Shown piece by piece: positions 15,688-20,155 of a stretch of 20,155 bases of DNA. Every line of letters starts with the position of its first letter. Within the stretch, counting starts at the first letter, position 1. The translations under genes and the position numbers were made by a program. The stretch is taken from positions 1 to 20,155 of the forward strand of contig DASSKO010000006.1 of NCBI GenBank assembly GCA_035690425.1, written 5' to 3'. Below the pieces are notes generated by a model. That model made no database searches and was not told the origin of the DNA. It saw only the letters and a program-made list of their open reading frames with translations. The stretch comes from DASSKO01 sp035690425. GTDB taxonomy: Bacteria; Actinomycetota; Actinomycetes; Propionibacteriales; Nocardioidaceae.

Positions 15688-16101
15688 CTCGACCTCCGTC
15701 CGCACAACGGCAACGCGCCTGTCCAACGCTGTGAACGCATCGCATGGTCGACATTTTCGCAAGAGCCGTCGACAGATTCCTTGGTTTCATCCAGGACACC
15801 GGTCGGCGCATCCGGCCCGGGAGGGCGGAACGCAGTGATACCGCCGCGCACTATCAGCCCAAACGCGGCCTCTTGACGAGACTCTGGCGAGAATCCGCAT
15901 CCGGGGGATGCACTGTCCGCTCGCGGTCGTGGGGATCCTTCGTCGAAACCTCAGGATGCTTCACGTCGAGGTCCTCGAAGGGCAACGCATCGGAGACCAA
16001 ACCGAGCTTGATGAGGTCATGGAGGCATTCGGGCTCTCGCGCTGACCTCGCCGCCTCCGGGCGATCGGCGACGGGTCGATCCCGGGGGTAGTGTCCCTTG
16101 T

Positions 16102-16122
16102 GTCGGCGGGCCTTCCGCCGAC
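16102..16122. repeat. Perfect 8-bp hairpin near the island right end
   Basis: GTCGGCGG at 16102-16109 pairs with CCGCCGAC at 16115-16122 around a 5-base loop. It abuts the second copy of the 17-bp repeat. There is no T-run. It could be a weak terminator or an element-end structure. Confidence 0.45.
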
Positions 16123-16138
16123 GACAACTCAAGATCGC
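16122..16138 (+). repeat. 17-bp direct repeat, copy 2 (right of Wadjet operon)
   Basis: Identical to 8538-8554. It lies 115 bases before attR and is followed 2 bases later by the inverted repeat at 16141-16159. The pair of copies is 7,584 bases apart and encloses jetA-jetD. Confidence 0.8.
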
Positions 16139-16140
16139 TG

Positions 16141-16159
16141 GTGCTACCCCGTGTAGCAC
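16141..16159. repeat. Inverted repeat GTGCTAC/GTAGCAC near attR
   Basis: GTGCTAC (16141-16147) and GTAGCAC (16153-16159) form a perfect 7-bp stem with loop CCCGT. The half-site shares TAGCAC with the GTTAGCAC repeats next to attL, so it may be an integrase or excision-factor arm site. This is positional inference. Confidence 0.4.
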
Positions 16160-16252
16160 GGACCTGGCCCAACCGTAGGTAACAGGAGGCAACGGGACCT
16201 GAAATCCACCCTCAGACAGCAGATCACGCTGTTCTGAGCGTGGATCCTCGTT

Positions 16253-16275
16253 GGTTCAACTCCCCCCTCGCGCAC
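16253..16275 (+). repeat. attR: displaced 23-bp 3' end of tRNA-Leu(CAG)
   Basis: Perfect copy of 6702-6724. No tRNA body precedes it, so it is the original chromosomal tRNA tail pushed aside by integration. Host-like, very GC-rich DNA begins right after it. Confidence 0.93.
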
Positions 16276-16281
16276 CGTGAG

Positions 16282-16301
16282 GCCCGGACGGCAGTCTGGG
16301 C
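16282..16301 (+). terminator. Probable original tRNA-Leu terminator, now orphaned beyond attR
   Basis: GCCCGGAC (16282-16289) pairs with GTCTGGGC (16294-16301), with one G-T pair and a 4-base loop GGCA. It starts 6 bases after attR, the same relative place as the hairpin after the present tRNA. There is only a sparse T-rich tail (CTCGCTTG). Confidence 0.45.
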
Positions 16302-16318
16302 TCGCTTGTGCGGAGGAT

Positions 16319-16339
16319 CGGTGCCACTGGGTGGCATCG
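16319..16339 (-). terminator. Hairpin downstream of the lipase gene
   Basis: CGGTGCCAC (16319-16327) and GTGGCATCG (16331-16339) form a 9-bp stem with one wobble pair and a TGG loop, 43 bases past the lipase stop on the minus strand. No T-run is seen; GC-rich actinobacterial terminators often lack one. Confidence 0.4.
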
Positions 16340-16381
16340 GGACTCCGCATTCGTGGTTTCCGGCTCCGTACGTCGCTCCGC

Positions 16382-17455
16382 TCACGAGTCGCAGCCGGCG
16401 GCGTACACGTAACAGCGCAGCTCAGGCTCCCGCGGCACCTCGGGCGCGCCCACCGGATTGACGTACGGCAGCGCCACGCTCGCCAGGGTGGGTGCCGCGC
16501 GCAGGATCCGCAGGTACATCCGCGCGTTCAGCGGGTTCACGCCCGGCTGGTAGACCCGCCCGCACACGGCCGGGTCGATCCGGGAGATCCGCGCCGGGCC
16601 ACGGTGGTCCAGCGCATCCATGGCCAGGGCGTAGGCGACCGGGTCGACGGTGCCGACCGCGAGGTGCTCGTACGTGTCGAGCGGGCAGACCTCCTGGGTC
16701 GCGACGTTCGTGACGTTGGGTCCCGGGGTCAGCGACGAGGAGGACTGTGCGGCCGAGTTGGGCTGCACCACCTCGTCGGTGTGCGTGTAGACCTCGGTGT
16801 AGGAGATCGACGGGAAGGTCTCGGTGCGACTGTTCAGCGCGCGCAGGAAGTCCGAGCCCGCGAGCTGCTGCCACACCGCCGGGGTGCACCGGGTCAGCCC
16901 GGGCCGGCAGCTCTGCAGCGCGGTGGTGCCGTGGTTGGACCCGGCCATCCCGATCACGTCGTCGACCATCGGGCGGGTGTCCGGCCAGAACCGCAGCGCC
17001 CAGCGCATCGACATCCCGCCCTGGCTGTGCCCCATCACCGCGATCCGGCGGCCGGCCCGGTGGTACATGGTCCGGATGCCGAAGACGAGGTACTCCCCGG
17101 CGGTCTGGATGTCGCCGAGCGTGTGGTGCGGCATGGTCAGCGCGCACCAGGGCCGTCCCTGGGCGTCGAAGGCGCGCTCGTAGTTCCAGGCGTAGTTCTG
17201 CTTCGGGGTCACCCCGGTGGCCGGGTTGAGCAGCACGGGCTCCAGGTCGCTCCCGCGGAGCCGGCCGTGGCAGTCCAGCGCGGCGCGCAGCGCGGTCCGC
17301 GGCACCGACAGCGCCGGACCCGGGCGGTCCAGCGGGGCGAAGCCGTCCCCGGATGCGTGTGCGGTGGCGGTCGTCACCGGGGCGAGTACGGCGGTCAGCA
17401 GCCCGACCGTCGCCACGGCGAGTGCGCGAGCTGCCCTGTGCGTCATCGAACCCAT
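16382..17455 (-). CDS. Secreted alpha/beta-hydrolase lipase, CalB-like
   Basis: The 357-residue precursor has a signal peptide (basic start, hydrophobic 10-27, likely cleavage after AHA at 34). The mature part carries the nucleophile elbow GHSQGG (S144), the acid in YTHTDEVVQP (D227) and the histidine in YEHLAVGT (H264). Order, spacing and surrounding words (AGEYLVFGIRTMY, AVWQQLAGSDFLRAL, TDEVVQP) resemble Candida antarctica lipase B and its actinobacterial relatives. Paired cysteines (for example near 62 and 104, 183 and 190) suit an exported protein. It should hydrolyse lipid esters outside the cell. The first ATG at 17455 and one at 17446 are both possible. It lies 67 bases after the nitroreductase gene with a possible terminator between, so it is probably transcribed alone. 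Confidence 0.85.
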   Translation of the reverse strand: MGSMTHRAARALAVATVGLLTAVLAPVTTATAHASGDGFAPLDRPGPALSVPRTALRAALDCHGRLRGSDLEPVLLNPATGVTPKQNYAWNYERAFDAQGRPWCALTMPHHTLGDIQTAGEYLVFGIRTMYHRAGRRIAVMGHSQGGMSMRWALRFWPDTRPMVDDVIGMAGSNHGTTALQSCRPGLTRCTPAVWQQLAGSDFLRALNSRTETFPSISYTEVYTHTDEVVQPNSAAQSSSSLTPGPNVTNVATQEVCPLDTYEHLAVGTVDPVAYALAMDALDHRGPARISRIDPAVCGRVYQPGVNPLNARMYLRILRAAPTLASVALPYVNPVGAPEVPREPELRCYVYAAGCDS

Positions 17456-17475
17456 GCCGGGTTCAACGCCCCAAC

Positions 17476-17495
17476 CCGGCCGGGGTGACGGCCGG
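17476..17495 (-). terminator. Weak hairpin between nitroreductase and lipase genes
   Basis: CCGGCC at 17476-17481 pairs with GGCCGG at 17490-17495 around an 8-base loop, 28 bases after the nitroreductase stop on the minus strand. No T-run is seen. Confidence 0.3.
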
Positions 17496-17522
17496 TCGGT
17501 CAGGCCGCGGTTCCCAGCGCGG

Positions 17523-18182
17523 TCACAGCGCCTCGCCGTCGAACCGCTCGCGGACGACGAAGTCCGCGACCGCGACGCGGCGCAGCCGGGTCACCTGCTT
17601 CACCGGCCGGCCCAGCGGCAGCAGCGCCGCGACGGCGTACCGCTCCGGGATGCCGAGCAGCTCCTTGACCGCTGGCTCCTCGGCGATCGCCATGGTGTTG
17701 AACGTGCCGCCGTACCCCTCCTCGCGCGCGGCCAGCAGGATGTTCCACGCCAGCGGGTAGATCGAGCCGCCGCTGACCACGCCGACCCGGTCGAGCTCGC
17801 TGTCCGTGGAGGCGACCACGGCCAGGTCGACGCAGACGACCAGCAGCACCGGCGCGTCGACCAGCGGGCGAGTGAGGTGCGCCGGCACCTCCGTCTCGGC
17901 GATCTCCTCCGGCGTGACGCGGGGCGGCTCGACGGTGTTCCACGGCGCCTCACCGTTGGCGGACTGGGCGGCGTAGCGGCGGCCCCCGGTGCCGCTCAGC
18001 TCCACGAGCCGCTCCCGGGTGTCGCGGTCGCGGACCGCGATGACCCGGGCGCCCTGCCGGTTGCCGCCGCTGGGGGCGAACCGGGCGAGGTCGAGGATCC
18101 GGTGCAGCGCGTCGTCGGGCAGCGGGTCGTCGGTGAAGCGACGGACCGCGCCGGTGGTGTGCAGGACGTCGGCGAGCTCCAT
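17523..18182 (-). CDS. Nitroreductase-family FMN-dependent oxidoreductase
   Basis: The 219-residue protein opens with the family pattern VLHTTGAVRRFTDDPLPDDALHRILDLARFAPSGGNRQ, in which Arg 14-15 and SGGNRQ (38-43) contact FMN. The later segment GGSIYPLAWNILLAAREEGYGGTFNT and the end LGIPERYAVAALLPLGRP also fit the family. Such enzymes reduce nitro groups, quinones or similar substrates with NAD(P)H; the natural substrate cannot be read from sequence. The ATG at 18182 begins the conserved domain, 13 bases after the cupin gene stop. An upstream in-frame start lies inside the cupin gene and is rejected. Confidence 0.88.
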   Translation of the reverse strand: MELADVLHTTGAVRRFTDDPLPDDALHRILDLARFAPSGGNRQGARVIAVRDRDTRERLVELSGTGGRRYAAQSANGEAPWNTVEPPRVTPEEIAETEVPAHLTRPLVDAPVLLVVCVDLAVVASTDSELDRVGVVSGGSIYPLAWNILLAAREEGYGGTFNTMAIAEEPAVKELLGIPERYAVAALLPLGRPVKQVTRLRRVAVADFVVRERFDGEAL

Positions 18183-18195
18183 CCCGGGGCCGGCC

Positions 18196-18531
18196 TCAGG
18201 CGTCCAGGGAGACGGTGAGCAGCGCGACGGTGTCCTCGTCGGCGGCGAGGTCGTGCCGCTGCGGGGGGATCGGCGCCAGGTGGCCGGCGGTGAGCTCGGT
18301 CGCCTCCCCGTCCGCATGGAGGACGGCGCGGCCGCGCAGCACCTGCAGGGTCGCCGCGGGCGGGGCGTTGTGCTCGCCGAGCGCCTGACCGGCGAGCAGC
18401 GCGATCAGGGTGACGGTCTGCCGGTCCCCGTGCACCAGCGAGTGCGAGGCCTTGCCGTGCTTGCTGTCCCGGGCCTCGGCCAGCAGGGCCTCGCTCAGGG
18501 CGTTCAGGTCGCTCACCATCGCGGTCTCCAT
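18196..18531 (-). CDS. Small cupin-domain protein
   Basis: The 111-residue single-domain protein has a cupin-like beta barrel: SLVHGDRQTVTLIALLAGQALGEHNAPPAATLQVLRGRAVLHADGEATELTAGHLAPIPPQRHDLAADEDTVALLTVSL. The GEHNAPP and PQRHDL segments occupy the places of the two cupin motifs, with only part of the usual His/Glu metal set. The role is unknown; relatives include metal-binding sensors and small stress proteins. AGGAG lies 10 bases before ATG 18531, and GGAG lies 6 bases before ATG 18519, so either start is possible. It sits between the desaturase and nitroreductase genes. Confidence 0.75.
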   Translation of the reverse strand: METAMVSDLNALSEALLAEARDSKHGKASHSLVHGDRQTVTLIALLAGQALGEHNAPPAATLQVLRGRAVLHADGEATELTAGHLAPIPPQRHDLAADEDTVALLTVSLDA

Positions 18532-18596
18532 CTCCGGGCTGCTCCTTCGTCCGTCGGCTGCGCTCCAACCTACGCGGGTCGGCGCGGCCCGCCGGA

Positions 18597-19829
18597 TCAG
18601 GCGGCCGGGGACGAGGCGGCCCGGGAGGAGGCGGCCTGCAGCGCCCGGCGCACCCGCGGCCCGCCGGTGGTCATCCGGTAGAGCTTGGCGAGCTGCTGCG
18701 GCGCCTTCAGCGGACCGCCCTTCGCGGTCTCGGCGAGCCAGCCGTTGGGCAGCGACAGCCGGAACACCCGGTGCCAGGCCGAGTAGACCTGCCTGGGCAG
18801 GGGCGCGGTGTGGTAGTTCAGGTCGTACTTCTCGAACAGCTCCCGCACCCGCGGGGCGATCTCGGCGTACCGGTTGCTGGGCAGGTCCGGGAACAGGTGG
18901 TGCTCGATCTGGTGGGACAGGTTCCCGGTCATCAGGTGCATCGCCTTCGAGCCGGAGATGTTCGCCGAGCCGAGCATCTGTCGCACGTACCACTCCCCGC
19001 GGGTCTCCTTCGCGTCCAGCGCGGGCTTCTCGAAGGTCTCCACGCCCTCGGGGAAGTGGCCGCACATGATCACCGAGTGGCTCCACAGGTTGCGGACCAG
19101 GTTGGCGGTCAGGTTGGCGGCCAGCGTCGGCAGGAACGACGGCCCGGACAGCGCCGGGTGGAGGACGTAGTCCTTGGTCATCTGCCGGCGGATCTTCCGC
19201 ACCGTGGCCCGGGCGCGGCGGCTGAAGTCCTTGGGCCGCTTCTCCTTCGGGATCGCGAGGTTCCGGCCGAGGTCGAGGTCGTAGGCCGCGATGCCGTACT
19301 CGAAGATGCACGCGTTGACGAAGTTCCACAGCGGCTGGGCCAGGTGCAGCGGGTGCCAGCGCTGTCCCTCGTCGGCGCGGAAGATCCCGTAGCCGAGGTC
19401 GTTGTCCTTGCCGACGATGTTCGTGTAGGTGTGGTGGATCTCGTTGTGCGAGTGCTTCCAGCCCTCCGCGGTCGAGGCGTTGTCCCACTCCCAGGTGGTC
19501 GAGTGGATCTTCGGGTCACGCATCCAGTCCCACTGGCCGTGCATCACGTTGTGCCCGATCTCCATGTTCTCCAGGATCTTGGCGACCGCCAGGCCCGCCG
19601 TACCGATGATCCACGCCGGCGGGAACATCGACGCCAACAGCACCGCGCGGCTGCCCAGCTCCAGGTGCCGCTGGGTGCGGATCACCTTCCGGATGTACGC
19701 CGCGTCGCGGGCGCCGCGGTCGTCGATCACGTCCTGCCGGATCGCGTCGAGCTCGCGGCCGATCGCCTCGACGTCCGCAGGGGTCAGGTGGGCGGTCGGG
19801 TCGACCGGCTTCTTCTGGATCGTGGTCAT
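18597..19829 (-). CDS. Membrane fatty-acid (acyl-CoA/acyl-lipid) desaturase, DesA3-like
   Basis: The 410-residue membrane protein carries the three histidine boxes that bind the di-iron centre: GHNVMH (H93, H97), HSHNEIHH (126-133) and HQIEHH (306-311). Hydrophobic segments lie near 60-88 and 160-185. It introduces a double bond into a long acyl chain using O2 and electrons from a reductase. The electron donor is very likely the ferredoxin reductase encoded 11 bases upstream, matching the Rv3230c-Rv3229c (DesA3) pair of Mycobacterium tuberculosis. ATG 19829 is preceded by AGAGGA; an extension upstream would overlap the reductase gene. The C-terminus is Ala/Ser-rich. The position of desaturation cannot be fixed from sequence alone. 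Confidence 0.92.
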   Translation of the reverse strand: MTTIQKKPVDPTAHLTPADVEAIGRELDAIRQDVIDDRGARDAAYIRKVIRTQRHLELGSRAVLLASMFPPAWIIGTAGLAVAKILENMEIGHNVMHGQWDWMRDPKIHSTTWEWDNASTAEGWKHSHNEIHHTYTNIVGKDNDLGYGIFRADEGQRWHPLHLAQPLWNFVNACIFEYGIAAYDLDLGRNLAIPKEKRPKDFSRRARATVRKIRRQMTKDYVLHPALSGPSFLPTLAANLTANLVRNLWSHSVIMCGHFPEGVETFEKPALDAKETRGEWYVRQMLGSANISGSKAMHLMTGNLSHQIEHHLFPDLPSNRYAEIAPRVRELFEKYDLNYHTAPLPRQVYSAWHRVFRLSLPNGWLAETAKGGPLKAPQQLAKLYRMTTGGPRVRRALQAASSRAASSPAA

Positions 19830-19840
19830 CGGGGGTCCTC

Positions 19841-20155
19841 TCAGAGGTCGAGGTGGCACGGCCCCGCGGCCGCGTTGATGCAGGTCTGGATCGGTACGCC
19901 GTCCGGGTCGGTCTCGCCGGGCACCGCGGTGGTCAGCTCGCCGTTGCGCAGGTCCCGGACCGCGCCCTCGCGCAGCGGCACCACGCAGCCGAAGCACACG
20001 CCCATCCGGCAGCCCGACGGCATCAGCACCCCGGCGTCCTCACCGGCGGTCAGCAACGGGGTGGCGCCGTCGGCCTCGACGGTGACGCCGCTGCCGGCGA
20101 ACGTGACGGTTCCTCCGTCGCCGGCCTCGATCAGCACCGGGCGGAACTGCTCGGT
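19841..20155 (-). CDS. Ferredoxin reductase with C-terminal [2Fe-2S] domain (partial, N-terminus beyond window)
   Basis: The last 104 residues of a larger protein are visible, in frame to the window edge. They form a plant-type [2Fe-2S] ferredoxin domain with the cluster motif CRMGVCFGC (C-x4-C-x2-C) and the fourth cysteine in QTCIN about 30 residues later. In this family the missing N-terminal part holds FAD and NAD(P)H domains. It should pass electrons from NAD(P)H to the desaturase encoded 11 bases downstream, as Rv3230c does for DesA3. The GTG at 20137 is internal, not a start, because coding continues upstream. Confidence 0.88.
   Translation of the reverse strand, partial: TEQFRPVLIEAGDGGTVTFAGSGVTVEADGATPLLTAGEDAGVLMPSGCRMGVCFGCVVPLREGAVRDLRNGELTTAVPGETDPDGVPIQTCINAAAGPCHLDL

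Larger units (their letters stand above)
15688..16252. other. Distal island segment without an assignable gene; must hold the jet promoter
   Basis: About 565 bases lie between jetA and attR. The jetA promoter should be within roughly the first 100 bases on the minus strand, but I see no clear -35/-10 pair. Two weak plus-strand frames exist: one from ATG 15744, and a 45-codon one at 15908-16045 ending EVMEAFGLSR. A minus-strand frame also ends at 15854. Their codon bias is similar and intermediate, so none is called; the segment may be decayed cargo. The right half carries two perfect hairpins and a copy of the 17-bp repeat. Confidence 0.5.
6702..16275. mobile_element. Genomic island integrated in tRNA-Leu(CAG), carrying a Wadjet system and a toxin-antitoxin pair
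   Basis: The boundaries are a perfect 23-bp direct repeat of the tRNA 3' end at 6702-6724 and 16253-16275, about 9.55 kb apart. The layout is typical of tRNA-targeting integrative elements: intact tRNA, attL, integrase gene, cargo, attR with a tRNA 3' remnant. Cargo is a truncated tyrosine integrase, a broken hypothetical gene, an AbrB/RelE-type toxin-antitoxin pair and the jetABCD operon. Genes inside use more A/T-ending codons than the flanking host genes. Because the integrase lacks its catalytic domain, the island is probably no longer able to excise by itself. Confidence 0.9.

Noticed and set aside
15744..16091. Plus-strand open frame divergent from jetA (115 codons)
   Set aside because: Codon bias is mediocre, the product is Arg/Ser-rich and it competes with another frame in the same stretch; not enough to call a gene.
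8538..16138. Insertion sequence explanation for the 17-bp repeats
   Set aside because: No transposase is encoded between or beside them, and target-site duplications of 17 bp with nearby palindromes at both copies do not fit a simple insertion.
17217..18218. Plus-strand open frame opposite the nitroreductase gene
   Set aside because: Antisense to a conserved FMN enzyme with low-complexity Arg/Gly/Ala product.
1..20155. CRISPR array
   Set aside because: No series of regularly spaced repeats was seen anywhere; only paired repeats occur.

Overview
The window looks like chromosomal DNA of a high-GC actinobacterium. The best guess is Nocardioides or a related Propionibacteriales genus. The basis is the very GC-rich third codon positions, the frequent GTG starts, and the conserved cell-envelope kinase/phosphatase cluster lying next to a tRNA-Leu(CAG) gene. 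Genus is inference; no rRNA is present.

Left part (1-6723). A tightly packed minus-strand operon runs fhaA - fhaB - pstP - rodA - pbpA - Ser/Thr kinase (pknA position, cut by the window edge). Adjacent genes overlap by 1-4 bases or lie 1 base apart, so translation is probably coupled. The products are two FHA phosphothreonine-binding proteins, the PP2C phosphatase that opposes the kinases, the SEDS glycosyltransferase RodA, its class B penicillin-binding partner, and a PknA/PknB-type kinase. Together they couple peptidoglycan synthesis to phospho-signalling during growth and division. A tRNA-Leu(CAG) gene lies divergently upstream of fhaA.

Middle part (6702-16275). This is a genomic island of about 9.55 kb inserted in the 3' end of that tRNA gene. 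A perfect 23-bp repeat of the tRNA 3' end lies at 6702-6724 (attL) and at 16253-16275 (attR). Next to attL is the N-terminal half of a tyrosine integrase that has lost its catalytic domain. It meets the broken end of an opposing hypothetical gene head-on, which suggests an old deletion that fixed the island in place. Next comes a type II toxin-antitoxin pair (AbrB-like antitoxin, RelE/ParE-like toxin). After it is a complete four-gene minus-strand operon, jetA-jetB-jetC-jetD, with the domain order of a type I Wadjet (SMC-like anti-plasmid) defence system. The ATPase motifs in JetC and the toprim residues in JetD are intact. A 17-bp direct repeat brackets the Wadjet operon inside the island. 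Base composition in the island is visibly less GC-rich than in the flanks.

Right part (16276-20155). Host-like, very GC-rich DNA resumes, all on the minus strand. In transcription order it holds the end of a ferredoxin reductase with a [2Fe-2S] domain, a membrane fatty-acid desaturase (DesA3-like), a small cupin protein, a nitroreductase-family protein and a secreted lipase resembling Candida antarctica lipase B. The first two form an electron-transfer/desaturation pair; links among the others are only positional.

The most notable system, Wadjet, is a known family. What deserves a second look is its packaging: a tRNA island with a dead integrase, a nested 17-bp repeat, and a transcription terminator that the island appears to have supplied to the tRNA gene.
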